From Endozoicomonas sp. G2_1 (lineage in GTDB: Bacteria > Pseudomonadota > Gammaproteobacteria > Enterobacterales > Alteromonadaceae): DNA of 64,000 nucleotides. The translations under genes and the position numbers were made by a program. Shown piece by piece: positions 7,501 to 15,654 of the stretch. Location: contig NZ_JAGHQT010000001.1 in assembly GCF_017744155.1 (NCBI RefSeq), positions 434,001 to 498,000 on the forward strand. Direction: 5' to 3'. Positions within the stretch are counted from its first letter, which is position 1. Each line of letters starts with the position of its first letter. The notes under the pieces were generated by a model. It was given only the letters and a program-made list of their open reading frames with translations. It ran no database searches and had not been told where the DNA came from.

Positions 7501-8074
7501 AGTGCTTTTCATTTATTTCGCCTTGAGCCAGTGCTGATAGCCAAGCGTTATCACAAGGTGGATCGTTTTCTTTTTGATGTAACTGCACTAAGGCATGGAG
7601 CAATAAACAAGAAATCCATTCATGCCGAATAGGGTCGCCTTTGTACTTGTTTTTACTTTTAGGCGATAGTTTTTCTTGAAACAATTCACTGGCTTTGCCC
7701 CAATCGTGAAACAAGGCAGCTAGCGCACTTAGTGCTTTAATCAGCGGTAAATAATGCCAGTCGCTTTCTATATCTGCATTCAATAAATTGCCACGAGTAC
7801 TATTCACCGGCACCACGCCTTCGTTATTAAACTTGCGCTTATTACCCACTACCCATAAAAATTGACTGCGGGAGCGCGAACGTATCCAGTGGCAACTTAC
7901 CGCTGTGCTTTTGGTGGCGGTTTGGCGCAGCATTTTCTTAACCGTTTGCAAGCCGTCTTCGGTGATCAGTGTTTGCCAAGTGTTATCGCCAATACGGTTA
8001 GCAAAAGCATCGAGTACGCGCCGAGTTTTCTTGAGGGCGTTTTTCTCGCATTGCGAGACAAAGGTGACCATCAT
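4523..8074 (-). CDS. cas3: Type I-F Cas2-Cas3 fusion: nuclease-helicase with Cas2 domain
   Basis: Degrades DNA marked by the Csy complex and, through its Cas2 part, acts with Cas1 in spacer integration. Of 1183 residues, roughly the first 95 form the Cas2-like domain. The HD nuclease follows, with LAALFHDWGKA (His123-Asp124) and later HEWISCLLLH and SHHRLP. The SF2 helicase has ASTGTGKTF (Walker A, near residue 450), DEIDD (motif II, near 609) and SSATIPP (motif III). All key motifs look intact. Its ATG overlaps the cas1 stop by 4 nt, so the two are coupled. Downstream a terminator and the mini-array separate it from the csy genes, unlike the continuous operon of many I-F loci. Confidence 0.96.
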   Translation of the reverse strand: MMVTFVSQCEKNALKKTRRVLDAFANRIGDNTWQTLITEDGLQTVKKMLRQTATKSTAVSCHWIRSRSRSQFLWVVGNKRKFNNEGVVPVNSTRGNLLNADIESDWHYLPLIKALSALAALFHDWGKASELFQEKLSPKSKNKYKGDPIRHEWISCLLLHALVQLHQKENDPPCDNAWLSALAQGEINEKHLQTALSKTNRPEAINPFNNLPPIAQFIAWLTVSHHRLPLDVKGEYQTRNLLTDENNQDYSHQVALTKLLTLVSCEWGYKNNYDPQEYQARIKACFNFPKGLLSESSEWLKQIKKWANRLLACQQNANASLTDGSFRLVLHHARLCLMLADHNYSSKEADKFWRSNTKLFANTDRNTGEFKQKLDEHLVGVAKQAIKNAHLLPAFETEPPSCDDNQALRKPSPKAFRWQDKAVDKILQWRKIQSIKSEKQGFFAVNMASTGTGKTFANAKVMRALSPNTKSLRYILALGLRTLTLQTGDEYRERVGLDDSELAVLIGAKSVLALHNQAKVDQGELDKNSYESYGAESQAELLKEAIDYDCLIPEQTLTTILTGQRERKFLYAPVLVCTIDHIISATETKRGGRYILPSLRLMSSDLVIDEIDDFTGDDLIAIGRLIHLAGMLGRKVMISSATIPPSLAEGYFKAYRDGWLVYCKSKQYSVNIGCAWIDEFNTDVASVNNETLEQVIPSYRSHHQSFIAKRMAKLQKAVIKRKADIIPCQHIIDHFNGLEKHEQRQSEIRDSKQQMYFTQIAQAAFAKHQAHHTLITCDNQTQLAVSFGVIRTANISPCVNLTKFLLDLDCPADTEIRVMAYHSQQVLLLRHAQEQHLDAVLKRKEAASQVPQAFNNPVIRQHLEAISRQRSTNYECAIKNVLFILVATPVEEVGRDHDFDWAIVEPSSFRSIIQLAGRVRRHRDTPVTEPNVGLLQYNWKGIKYADKEDQQVFNYPGYEQGKYQLSSHKLNDLLNLDEISYRLDASQRIQKPESLQLHRNGNIFSNLAELEHGVTSDLLTKYKKTDSPESGLYAEVGPYTLQGYLREPWYLTALSQRYRPFRKNKAHQQQCQVFLLWNDQHQSYQFCEQDEQGYGIERELTLGIKRTVLSAKAYQRLWLVRDYDQLIEKQVEKAYEQADHLDAFSAPASKRKITWRFGELSFPFQEQTKYEYNDQLGLVKVEK

Positions 8075-9042
8075 GGTTGGTCAGTCTCACATTTTTCGGC
8101 CATGTTTAAGGCAACATCTTTCACGGTATCAAACATAAAATCTAACGCTTTATGATCAGTAAAGGCTTGTAGTACTTGCTGGCGAAATTCTTGTTCGGTG
8201 GCATTTTCTTTGGCGCAAACAAACGCCCACGGCAGTACAATGGCATCTTTAATTAAATCAGCGATATCAAAAACTAAAGCTCCTCTTCTGGTTTTTCCAT
8301 GCATTACGGCAAAACCGTGAGGAATGCCCAACACCCATAAACAGCTAGCCGCTAAACCGTAGGCTAAATAGTTGCCGTGATTTAAAAAGTCGTTGGCTTT
8401 GTCAGTGCTGTTGTGTTGGCGTTTGAAACCGTCAGTATTGGTTGAATTCGCAGCAAATTTATAAAGTACTTTGGTCAGTTGCGCTTCGGTCAGTAGTAAT
8501 TCTTGTGACTTTGTTGCTTGTTCTGTGCGCTGGTGAAATGTGCCAAGTGCTTTTTGTACGCTAGCGTTATTGAAATCAAAGCCCTCGCCTTTTAATTCGC
8601 GATCGCTGCGCCAAACTTTTTCTAAAAATTGAATACGGGCTTGTTGAAATTGTTTCGCAGCGGCTAAGCGCTTTTCATCGTCAAACCAAAACTTAAGCCA
8701 AGCTTGTAAATATTCAGTGGGACGATATTCACTTTGTGGCGTTAGCCATTCTACTTCACAGGCCATATGGAGTGGTGTACCACCGCCGCCAGTAAAACCA
8801 ACCAGTACTCCCGCTTGAGCGAGCATACGCATGGCAGCTTGAGTAATTGAGGTGCCGTTGCCTAGCAGTAAAACCGTGGTGTTGGCGATGGGAATATTGA
8901 AATATTGGTGTTCTTTGTCGGCTTCAGTGAGATATAAGACGCGACCATCTTTTTGCATCACGCGGCAATATTCAAGGTAGAACATATTCGCGCGCTTTGA
9001 ATGGAGAATACTTTTCATATCAGATGGTGAAAAGTCATTCAC
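8071..9042 (-). CDS. cas1: Type I-F CRISPR integrase Cas1
   Basis: Catalyses spacer insertion together with the Cas2-3 fusion. The 323 residues contain the catalytic pattern: a Glu in TEAQLTKVLYKFAA (near residue 180), His in AVMHGKTRRGALVFD and Asp in DIADLIKDAI. The start is GTG at 9042, chosen because a perfect Shine-Dalgarno (AAGGAGGT) sits 7 nt before it and the N-terminus matches I-F Cas1 proteins. First gene of the cas1-cas3 unit, divergent from zapA. The system therefore keeps its adaptation genes and is not a Cas1-less transposon-borne variant. Confidence 0.96.
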   Translation of the reverse strand: MNDFSPSDMKSILHSKRANMFYLEYCRVMQKDGRVLYLTEADKEHQYFNIPIANTTVLLLGNGTSITQAAMRMLAQAGVLVGFTGGGGTPLHMACEVEWLTPQSEYRPTEYLQAWLKFWFDDEKRLAAAKQFQQARIQFLEKVWRSDRELKGEGFDFNNASVQKALGTFHQRTEQATKSQELLLTEAQLTKVLYKFAANSTNTDGFKRQHNSTDKANDFLNHGNYLAYGLAASCLWVLGIPHGFAVMHGKTRRGALVFDIADLIKDAIVLPWAFVCAKENATEQEFRQQVLQAFTDHKALDFMFDTVKDVALNMAEKCETDQP

Positions 9043-9092
9043 TGGTAGACCTCCTTATGACGTATTAGTCAAGAACTCCCTCTTGCACTCAC

Positions 9093-9121
9093 ATTTAACA
9101 CCAAACTAGATTTATCGACAA
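9093..9121 (-). promoter_or_regulatory. Possible promoter of cas1-cas3
   Basis: On the minus strand TTGTCG (9121-9116) and TTAAAT (9098-9093) are 17 bp apart, each matching four of six consensus positions. It lies about 50 bp upstream of the cas1 start. Weak by itself, but some promoter is needed here because zapA is divergent. Confidence 0.35.
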
Positions 9122-9252
9122 GCTCATCAGCTATTTTTTCTTAGTAAGCTGATTAAATGATTAATAATTGAATCAAACGCTTGCATCAACTTTGGGAGCT
9201 GGTAACATCAGCGCTGGATCGTATAAAAAACACAAAGGCTTAGTGCAAACCA

Positions 9253-9570
9253 ATGGCTCAACGTATTGTCACCGTTCACGTTAATGGCAAAAAACTTAAA
9301 GTTTCATGCCCTGAAGGACAAGAATCAGCGCTGATTAAAGCGTCTGAAGACGTTGACTCGCGTTTGAAAGATGTTGCCAATAGCAAACAAATTTTAACTA
9401 CTGAACAGTCTTTGATGATCACGGCATTAAACCTTGCCAATGAACTGCAACAATTAAAAGCTCAAGTCGAAAAAGACAAAATCGACACCGACGAAAAAAT
9501 TCAGTTGTTGCAATCAACCATTGAGCAAGCGTTATTAGACGCTAATAAAAACAGTAAAAAACGCGCATAA
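9253..9570 (+). CDS. zapA: Cell division protein ZapA
   Basis: Small cytoplasmic protein that bundles FtsZ protofilaments and stabilises the Z-ring. The 105 residues show the family layout: an N-terminal beta domain (IVTVHVNGKKLKVSCPEGQESAL) and a long C-terminal coiled coil (about residues 45-95, LQQLKAQVEKDKIDTDEKIQLL). The length is typical. It is immediately followed by 6S RNA, a gene order widespread in gammaproteobacteria, which supports both calls. A -10-like GTATAAAA lies about 30 bp upstream. Confidence 0.93.
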   Translation: MAQRIVTVHVNGKKLKVSCPEGQESALIKASEDVDSRLKDVANSKQILTTEQSLMITALNLANELQQLKAQVEKDKIDTDEKIQLLQSTIEQALLDANKNSKKRA

Positions 9571-9776
9571 ACTTTTACATTCCCTCGCCTATTGATTAAA
9601 TATTGGTATAACTTACGATTGCCTTGCGCTCTTGGTTGTTCAATGTTTAGCCACCCCGTTTTGATTGATAATCTTTTACGCCTAAAAACGCGACAATCTG
9701 CTGCTAAATAAAGCGGTTGAATAACTAATAAGGCATTTATCTAGTCTGACGCTTTCTATCTTGCTACAAGGTTCGC

Positions 9777-9782
9777 TATAAT
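9777..9782 (+). promoter_or_regulatory. -10 box of the 6S RNA promoter
   Basis: A perfect TATAAT sits about 7-9 bp before the predicted 5' end of 6S RNA. The -35 element is weak (TTCTAT, 9754-9759, at 17 bp spacing). Confidence 0.6.
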
Positions 9783-9786
9783 ATGT

Positions 9787-9970
9787 TTGACCTTCTGGGA
9801 TGTTGGCGTGTTAACTATGTCCCTGAGCCGATAAGTACTACTTAAGGGTATCGCTTGTTTGCTATTGAGCATGCCTGACTCGTATCAGGAAGCCTACGGT
9901 AAGCACTTGACTCCCGCCTTGAACACACGGTGTTCAAGGGCTGACGTTGACTGCGGCATCTTGGAAGGCG
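9787..9970 (+). ncRNA. ssrS: 6S RNA
   Basis: Binds the sigma-70 RNA polymerase holoenzyme by mimicking an open promoter. The closing stem CCTTCTGGGATG (9791-9802) pairs with CATCTTGGAAGG (9957-9968) through all 12 positions, counting G-U pairs. Internal blocks match the gammaproteobacterial RNA: TGTCCCTGAGCCGATA, GAGCATGCCTGACTCG, GGAAGCCT, CCTTGAACACACGGTGTTC and GCGGCATCTTGGAAGG. The length (about 184 nt) equals the E. coli RNA, and it follows zapA as in relatives. The usual downstream gene fau is replaced by murI. This RNA accounts for most of the 485-bp gap 9571-10055; no ORF is visible in the rest. Confidence 0.92.
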
Positions 9971-10055
9971 TCTAATTTTTGAAAAAAGTTCAAAAGCACT
10001 TAAAACAACTAGGCTAGTGCTCTGTTAATACTCTTTTCTGTGCTACTCTGCAGCA

Positions 10056-10964
10056 ATGCCTAATAATCCAAATAGCAACCCAAGCAATAACCCGAATAAC
10101 AATTCAACTTCGGCTAATACAGCTGATGTAAATCATCCTATTGTCATCTTTGACTCAGGGGTTGGCGGTATCACTATTGCCAAAGAAATTCGTCAACAAT
10201 TACCCAGTGAAAACCTCATTTATCTCGCTGATAGCGCATTTGCACCATACGGTGATAAAAGCCCAACACAAATTATTGAACGCGTTAACGCTATTGCCAA
10301 CTGGTGCAAAACGCTACGCGCGAAAAGTCTGGTCGTAGCCTGTAATACTGCAACCGTTACCGCGATTGATAGCCTTAGAGCGCAATACACCATGCCCATT
10401 ATCGGTGTTGAACCGGCAATAAAACCGGCGGCAAAAGCAAGCCTCACCAAGCATATTGGCATACTGGCAACTCAAGCCACCGCCAGTAACCCGCGATTTT
10501 TAGCGCTGAGTACTCAGCATGCCAACAATTGCCAAGTACATATTCAACCGTGTCCGGGGCTAGTAGAACTAATTGAACAAGATCAAAGCGAGAGTGCCGC
10601 TTGTCAGGCGCTATTAATACAATACCTAACGCCATTGCTTGAACATAACATTGACCACCTAGTGCTGGGGTGCACTCATTACCCTATATTGACAAAGCAA
10701 ATAAACGCGCTTTTAAAAGAACACAAGGCAATTAACGTTGAATTAATGGAAACGGCAAAACCGGTCACTCAGCAACTTAAGCAACGACTCAGCGACGCAC
10801 AATTATTAGCGAGTAACAATCAGTACCCTTGGCAACAATTCTATACAACTGCAGTACTTAATCAGCAAAATAGACAAGATTTAGAACAGTTAATGAGTAA
10901 AGTTTTTGGTCACGAAATCGAACTTGAAACAGCACAGTTCAAACACAGCTCCATAGCGCCCTAA
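10056..10964 (+). CDS. murI: Glutamate racemase
   Basis: Converts L- to D-glutamate for peptidoglycan. Both catalytic cysteines are visible, in VVACNTATVTA (near residue 95) and LVLGCTHYPIL (near residue 205). The N-terminal substrate motif IVIFDSGVGG starts near residue 29. Those first 28 residues are an unusual Asn/Ser/Pro-rich leader (MPNNPNSNPSNNPNNN). A later start is not obvious because the codons before IVIFDSG have no good alternative, so the tail is kept with some doubt. It lies alone between 6S RNA and the MetJ operator of metK. Confidence 0.93.
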   Translation: MPNNPNSNPSNNPNNNSTSANTADVNHPIVIFDSGVGGITIAKEIRQQLPSENLIYLADSAFAPYGDKSPTQIIERVNAIANWCKTLRAKSLVVACNTATVTAIDSLRAQYTMPIIGVEPAIKPAAKASLTKHIGILATQATASNPRFLALSTQHANNCQVHIQPCPGLVELIEQDQSESAACQALLIQYLTPLLEHNIDHLVLGCTHYPILTKQINALLKEHKAINVELMETAKPVTQQLKQRLSDAQLLASNNQYPWQQFYTTAVLNQQNRQDLEQLMSKVFGHEIELETAQFKHSSIAP

Positions 10965-10981
10965 GAAAAAGGCTGTGATCA
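10965..10981 (+). terminator. Palindrome after murI, possible weak terminator
   Basis: The sequence GCTGTGATCACAGC is a perfect 14-bp palindrome starting 7 bp after the murI stop and followed by TTACATTT. The hairpin is small and the T-tract poor, so termination is only possible. It is not a CRP site, because the TGTGA and TCACA halves have no 6-bp spacer. Confidence 0.3.
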
Positions 10982-11025
10982 CAGCTTACATTTACCCTTC
11001 CACTGATTCTGAAAGCAAAAAGAAA

Positions 11026-11057
11026 AGACGTTTAGCCGTCTAGGCGTAAAAACGCTA
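11026..11057 (+). promoter_or_regulatory. Tandem MetJ operator (met boxes) upstream of metK
   Basis: Contiguous 8-bp units AGACGTTT, AGCCGTCT, AGGCGTAA and AAACGCTA match the MetJ box AGACGTCT at 6, 7, 5 and fewer positions. MetJ with S-adenosylmethionine binds such tandem arrays cooperatively, and metK is a classic target. The operator lies about 195 bp before the metK start, leaving a long leader containing two small hairpins (CTTGCCTCA...TGAGCAAG near 11084-11110 and ACAGCCTCGGCTGT near 11121-11134). Confidence 0.75.
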
Positions 11058-11252
11058 GCCATTATGGCTAAAAACAAGTAAACTTGCCTCAATTTTTAAC
11101 CTGAGCAAGCTTTGTCTGAGTGACAGCCTCGGCTGTATTTAGCATCAAAGTCAGGTGTTTAGCTCATGCGTTGGTTGGCATTGATCCATTTTCCGCGCTT
11201 TTGAGTAGGATATTCGCTAAGGCAAAGCCATTTGTTATAGGAATCACATTTT

Positions 11253-12440
11253 ATGTCAAAACATTACTTTACTTCAGAGTCTGTTTCTGAAGGTCACCCA
11301 GATAAAATTGCCGATCAAATTTCTGATGCGGTACTCGATGCGATTATCGCCGAAGATAAATACGCCCGTGTTGCCTGTGAAACTATGGTAAAAACCGGTG
11401 TTGCTATTATTTCTGGCGAAATCACAACATCAGCTTGGGTTGATTTAGAAGCGATTACTCGTAAAGTTATTTGTGATATCGGCTACACCTCTTCAAACGT
11501 CGGTTTCGACGGTGAAACTTGTGGCATTATGAACCTTATTGGTAAGCAAGCGGCTGAAATCGCTCAAGGTGTTGACCGCGCTAAACCAGAAGACCAAGGC
11601 GCTGGTGACCAAGGCTTAATGTTTGGTTACGCGACTAACGAAACGCCTTCATTAATGCCGGCACCACTTTATTACTCGCACCGCTTAGTTGAACGCCAAG
11701 CTGAAATGCGCAAACAAGGTGTATTGCCGTGGTTACGTCCTGATGCAAAATCTCAAGTGACCTTTGTCTATGAAGGCGATAAGCCAGTCGCGATTGATAC
11801 AGTTGTCCTTTCAACTCAGCACAATCCTGATATTTCTCAAGAAATGTTGCACGATGCGGTCATGGAAAACATCATTTTGCACACATTGCCTGCAGAGCTA
11901 TTAACTGAAGACACCAAGTATTTCATCAACCCAACGGGTAGCTTCGTTATTGGTGGTCCAGTGGGCGACTGTGGTTTAACCGGTCGCAAGATCATTGTTG
12001 ATACCTACGGTGGTATGGCACGTCACGGCGGTGGAGCATTCTCAGGTAAAGATCCATCAAAAGTAGACCGCAGTGCTGCATACGCAGGCCGTTACGTTGC
12101 TAAAAATATTGTTGCCGCTGGCCTAGCTGACCGCTGTGAGATTCAAGTTTCATACGCAATTGGCGTTGCTGAGCCAACATCTATTGCCGTAGAAACCTTT
12201 GGTACTGGTAAAGTTAGCGAAGAAAAGTTAGTTGAGCTTGTTCGCGAACACTTCGACTTACGTCCATACGGCATTACCAAAATGCTTGATTTATTGCATC
12301 CTATGTATCAAATCACTGCCGCTTACGGTCACTTTGGTCGTGAACCATTTGAAATGACCGTTAACGACGAAACCTTCACTGCGTTTAGCTGGGAAAAAAC
12401 AGATAAAGCCGAAGCACTTCGCCAAGCTGCTGGCCTCTAA
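11253..12440 (+). CDS. metK: S-adenosylmethionine synthetase
   Basis: Makes S-adenosylmethionine from methionine and ATP. The 395 residues include [22 protein letters not shown] at the N-terminus, the ATP-binding [12 protein letters not shown] near residue 115, and the phosphate loop [19 protein letters not shown] near residue 255. The length equals that of other bacterial MetK. An AGGAA ribosome site precedes the ATG. It heads the conserved cluster with rsmE, gshB, yqgE and ruvX, although the 147-bp gap to rsmE with a long hairpin suggests separate transcription. Likely repressed by MetJ. Confidence 0.97.
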   Translation: MSKHYFTSESVSEGHPDKIADQISDAVLDAIIAEDKYARVACETMVKTGVAIISGEITTSAWVDLEAITRKVICDIGYTSSNVGFDGETCGIMNLIGKQAAEIAQGVDRAKPEDQGAGDQGLMFGYATNETPSLMPAPLYYSHRLVERQAEMRKQGVLPWLRPDAKSQVTFVYEGDKPVAIDTVVLSTQHNPDISQEMLHDAVMENIILHTLPAELLTEDTKYFINPTGSFVIGGPVGDCGLTGRKIIVDTYGGMARHGGGAFSGKDPSKVDRSAAYAGRYVAKNIVAAGLADRCEIQVSYAIGVAEPTSIAVETFGTGKVSEEKLVELVREHFDLRPYGITKMLDLLHPMYQITAAYGHFGREPFEMTVNDETFTAFSWEKTDKAEALRQAAGL

Positions 12441-12452
12441 TCAGCAAAATAT

Positions 12453-12496
12453 GAGCTATCAACAAACTGGCAAATACCGTTAATTGTTGATAGCTC
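12453..12496 (+). terminator. Long hairpin after metK
   Basis: GAGCTATCAACAA (12453-12465) and TTGTTGATAGCTC (12484-12496) form a perfect 13-bp stem with an 18-nt loop, 13 bp after the metK stop. The following bases TTCACTTC are only moderately T-rich, so it may terminate or stabilise the metK transcript. Confidence 0.45.
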
Positions 12497-12587
12497 TTCA
12501 CTTCATGAAAAAACTCTTAGCGCTAGCATTGTAATCTCACCCAATCACCCCTATTTTATTGATATTATTTGTTATCAATAATTTTTC

Positions 12588-13382
12588 ATGCGAAATCCTC
12601 GAATCTATCAAAACACAGACTTTGCTGTTGGTGACAGCGTTGAGCTATCTGCTGACGCCTTTGGTCATGTCGTGCGCGTGCTTAGGCTAGCTGACGGCGA
12701 CGCCATAACGCTGTTTAACGGTTTAGAGCAAAAAGAGTTTCACGCCCAGCTTTATCAGGTTACTAAAAAGAGTGCTCAGGCGAATATCATTAGTGAAAGT
12801 GTTAAAACGACTGAATCACCAGTCCATATTCACTTAGGGCAAGGTATTTCTCGTGGCGATCGCATGGACTTTACCTTACAAAAATCGGTTGAGCTTGGGG
12901 TGAGTACAATCACACCAATATTCACTGAGCGCTGTGGTGTCAAGCTCAGTGGTGAGCGCTTGGCCAAAAAACAACAGCAATGGCAAAAAATCGTCATTAG
13001 TGCATGCGAGCAAAGCGGTCGCTGCTATGTGCCACAAGTACTTGCACCTATTAGCTTGAGCGAGTGGCTCAATCAGCCAACTGATGCCCTCAAAATCAAC
13101 CTGCATCCGCGGGCGCAGCATTCGATTATGACGTTGCCCGTTCAGCCGCAACATGCTGAACTAAGTACTCAACAAGGCACTCAACAAGACAAGCAAGAAA
13201 ACACGCAACAAAAAGTTCGGTTATTAATTGGCCCTGAAGGCGGTCTTAGTGATGACGAAATTGAACAAGCGAGTGACGCCGGCTTTGCCGAAGTCTTATT
13301 AGGGCCAAGAGTGTTGCGCACCGAAACCGCAGCACTTACGGCAATAACCGCATTGCAATGTCGCTTTGGCGACCTCGCTTAA
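12588..13382 (+). CDS. rsmE: 16S rRNA (uracil-1498-N3)-methyltransferase
   Basis: SPOUT-class enzyme that methylates U1498 of 16S rRNA using S-adenosylmethionine. It has the N-terminal PUA-like domain (HVVRVLRLADGDAITLFNG) and the C-terminal knot (LLIGPEGGLSDDEIEQA, LGPRVLRTETAALTAI). A Gln-rich insert (about residues 185-210, LSTQQGTQQDKQENTQQK) before the GPEGG motif looks lineage-specific. The total of 264 residues is slightly above the usual length for that reason. It lies upstream of gshB, the standard order. Confidence 0.95.
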   Translation: MRNPRIYQNTDFAVGDSVELSADAFGHVVRVLRLADGDAITLFNGLEQKEFHAQLYQVTKKSAQANIISESVKTTESPVHIHLGQGISRGDRMDFTLQKSVELGVSTITPIFTERCGVKLSGERLAKKQQQWQKIVISACEQSGRCYVPQVLAPISLSEWLNQPTDALKINLHPRAQHSIMTLPVQPQHAELSTQQGTQQDKQENTQQKVRLLIGPEGGLSDDEIEQASDAGFAEVLLGPRVLRTETAALTAITALQCRFGDLA

Positions 13383-13434
13383 CCCTTAACATGTTAACTT
13401 TACATTTTTTAATCAAGAATATCAGGTAGCCACC

Positions 13435-14406
13435 ATGACAATAAAACTCGGCGTAGTGATGGACCCCATCAGCCAAATTAACGTTAAAAAAGACTCTTCA
13501 CTTGCCATGATGCTTGAAGCTCAGCGCCGAGGCTATGAAATTTACTACATGGAAATGTCAGACCTTTACCTTTCGCAAGGTCGCGCTCACGCCCTCACCA
13601 AAACAGTCAAGGTTTACGACGATGCTGAAAAATGGTACGAATTTGGCGAGCAGCAAGACATTCCATTAAGTGACCTCGACGCAGTATTAATGCGCAAAGA
13701 TCCGCCATTCGACACTGAGTTTATTTACGCCACTTACATTTTAGAGCGCGCCGAATGCGAAGGCTGTTTGATTGTTAACAAACCGCAAAGCTTGCGCGAC
13801 TGTAACGAAAAACTATTTACCGCATGGTTTGCTGACTTAACGCCAAAAACCTTAGTGACTCGCAATGCGAGCCAAATTCGCCAATTTGTCAGCGAGCAAA
13901 AAGACACCATTATTAAGCCGTTAGATGGCATGGGTGGCTCGTCAATTTTCCGCATTGGCGAAAACGATCCTAACATCGGCGTTATTCTTGAAACCTTAAC
14001 CGCCCACGGCAGCCAATATGCTATGATTCAAGAGTACATGCCAGCGATTACCGAAGGTGACAAACGCATTTTAATCGTTAACGGCGAGCCTATGCCATAT
14101 TGTTTAGCTCGTATTCCTGCACAAGGGGAAACGCGTGGTAACTTAGCGGCCGGTGGCCGTGGTGAAGCAAGACCTTTGTCAGCGAGCGACAGATTGATCG
14201 CAGAAACGATTGCACCAGAGCTTAAAAAGCGCGGTTTATACTTTGTCGGTTTAGATGTTATCGGTGACAAAGTCACTGAAATTAATGTCACCAGCCCAAC
14301 TTGCATTCGAGAAATTGAAGCAGCTTACCCAATTAACATCAGCGGTAAGTTAATGGATGCAATTGAGCAGCAGTTAGCTACTAATACCAAGCTGCATAAA
14401 GCGTAA
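13435..14406 (+). CDS. gshB: Glutathione synthetase
   Basis: ATP-grasp ligase joining gamma-glutamylcysteine and glycine, the last step of glutathione synthesis. The 323 residues start with IKLGVVMDPISQINVKKDSSLAM. The ATP-grasp loop IIKPLDGMGGSSIFR is near residue 160, and the C-terminal metal/phosphate part DVIGDKVTEINVTSPTC near residue 280. The length is typical. 52 bp after rsmE and 57 bp before yqgE, so probably cotranscribed. Confidence 0.97.
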   Translation: MTIKLGVVMDPISQINVKKDSSLAMMLEAQRRGYEIYYMEMSDLYLSQGRAHALTKTVKVYDDAEKWYEFGEQQDIPLSDLDAVLMRKDPPFDTEFIYATYILERAECEGCLIVNKPQSLRDCNEKLFTAWFADLTPKTLVTRNASQIRQFVSEQKDTIIKPLDGMGGSSIFRIGENDPNIGVILETLTAHGSQYAMIQEYMPAITEGDKRILIVNGEPMPYCLARIPAQGETRGNLAAGGRGEARPLSASDRLIAETIAPELKKRGLYFVGLDVIGDKVTEINVTSPTCIREIEAAYPINISGKLMDAIEQQLATNTKLHKA

Positions 14407-14463
14407 CTAACACTTTATTGACGTTAGCCAAGCAAATCTTTATCACAACAAGTTGAGTATTGG

Positions 14464-15018
14464 ATGGAAAGTTTAGAAAACCAATTATTAATTGCCATGC
14501 CCGCATTAAACGATCCTATGTTTAATCGCACCGTCACCTATATTTGTGAACACAATGATGAAGGTGCAATGGGGCTCATTATTAATTTACCGGTCGAGCT
14601 AAGCTTAAACGAATTGTTGGCACAAATTGATGCCGACAACGACAACTGTACTCACTTGTCACAACAAGTACTCAGTGGCGGTCCTGTATCGCCACAACGC
14701 GGTTTTGTTTTGCACAGCCCGCAATCGGGCTGGAAAAGCTCACTGGCGCTTAGTGAGCAAGTGATGATCACGACCTCAAAAGACATTTTGATGGCCTTGG
14801 GTACTGAAGATGCTCCCGAGCAGTTTTTAGTAACCTTGGGTTATGCTGGCTGGGCACCGGGCCAACTTGAACAAGAGCTAAAAGACAACGCTTGGTTAAC
14901 GATTCCCGCTGATAATGAGATTTTGTTTAATACGCCTATTGAGCAGCGCTGGCAAAAAGCGACCGAAAAACTAGGTATCGACCTCGCTCATCTATCTAAT
15001 GATGTCGGTCACGCTTAA
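14464..15018 (+). CDS. yqgE: YqgE/AlgH family protein (UPF0301)
   Basis: Conserved protein of unknown biochemical role that nearly always sits between gshB and ruvX. The 184 residues contain the family's start (LENQLLIAMPALNDPMFNRTVTYICEHNDEGAMGLIIN) and the VLSGGPVSPQRGFVLH and LGYAGWAPGQLEQEL motifs. No membrane segment or catalytic motif is visible. The placement supports the assignment but not a function. Confidence 0.93.
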   Translation: MESLENQLLIAMPALNDPMFNRTVTYICEHNDEGAMGLIINLPVELSLNELLAQIDADNDNCTHLSQQVLSGGPVSPQRGFVLHSPQSGWKSSLALSEQVMITTSKDILMALGTEDAPEQFLVTLGYAGWAPGQLEQELKDNAWLTIPADNEILFNTPIEQRWQKATEKLGIDLAHLSNDVGHA

Positions 15019-15095
15019 TCATGAATAACAGTGTAAATAAGCGTCGCAAACAACATAAATCAGCAAAAACAGCATCAATAAAGTAACAGTCACAA

Positions 15096-15548
15096 ATGAG
15101 CTACGTAAAAGCAAAGAAAACAGAACTCGGTAAACGCACACTTATCGGTTTTGATTTTGGTAAAAAATATATTGGCGTTGCCATTGGGCAAGAGCTTACT
15201 GGCACAGCGTCACCGCTGGGTTCAGTAAAAGCACAAGACGGAACACCAAACTGGCAGCAACTGGAAGCATTTTTAAAAGAATGGCAGCCCGATTTAATCG
15301 TGGTAGGTTTACCACTAAATATGGACGGCACAGAGCAGCCTCTGACTCAAGATGTGAAAAAATTTGCCAACCGCATTCACGGCCGCTTTGGGTTAGCCGT
15401 GGAGTTTCAGGACGAACGACTCACCACTGCCGATGCCAAAGAGCGCCTGTTTAGCCAAGGCGGTTATCGCAATCTGAAAAAAGACAACATAGATTCTCAC
15501 TCTGCAATGTTAATTTTAGAGAGCTACTTCGAAAGTCAGTATTTATAA
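15096..15548 (+). CDS. ruvX: YqgF/RuvX pre-16S rRNA processing nuclease (Holliday junction resolvase-like)
   Basis: RNase H-fold enzyme; in E. coli YqgF acts on the 5' end of pre-16S rRNA. The 150 residues contain the first acidic motif ([16 protein letters not shown]), [13 protein letters not shown], the FQDERLTT motif and a C-terminal [13 protein letters not shown] with the last acidic residue. The length is slightly above the E. coli protein because of about ten extra N-terminal residues. Last gene of the metK-ruvX cluster. Confidence 0.95.
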   Translation: MSYVKAKKTELGKRTLIGFDFGKKYIGVAIGQELTGTASPLGSVKAQDGTPNWQQLEAFLKEWQPDLIVVGLPLNMDGTEQPLTQDVKKFANRIHGRFGLAVEFQDERLTTADAKERLFSQGGYRNLKKDNIDSHSAMLILESYFESQYL

Positions 15549-15654
15549 ACCTCAGACCTCTAAATAGGGTTAGTGATTTAGTCCATCAATACAATCTGCT
15601 ACCCTATAACTTCCCAATTTTGCTTGCTCTTTAAATTAACCGAAATAATACCTT

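Noticed and set aside
1-9042. Tn7-like CRISPR-associated transposon (type I-F3), suggested by a self-matching guide with divergent repeats
   Set aside because: No tnsA/B/C or tniQ genes are visible, and cas1 and a full cas2-cas3 are present, which I-F3 elements lack.
10965-10981. CRP site
   Set aside because: TGTGA and TCACA are directly joined instead of separated by 6 bp.
10966-11252. SAM riboswitch upstream of metK
   Set aside because: No SAM-I/II/III/IV core is recognisable, whereas tandem MetJ boxes are clear.
15021-15086. 21-residue ORF between yqgE and ruvX (MNNSVNKRRKQHKSAKTASI)
   Set aside because: Too short, with no clear ribosome site; probably an intergenic chance frame.
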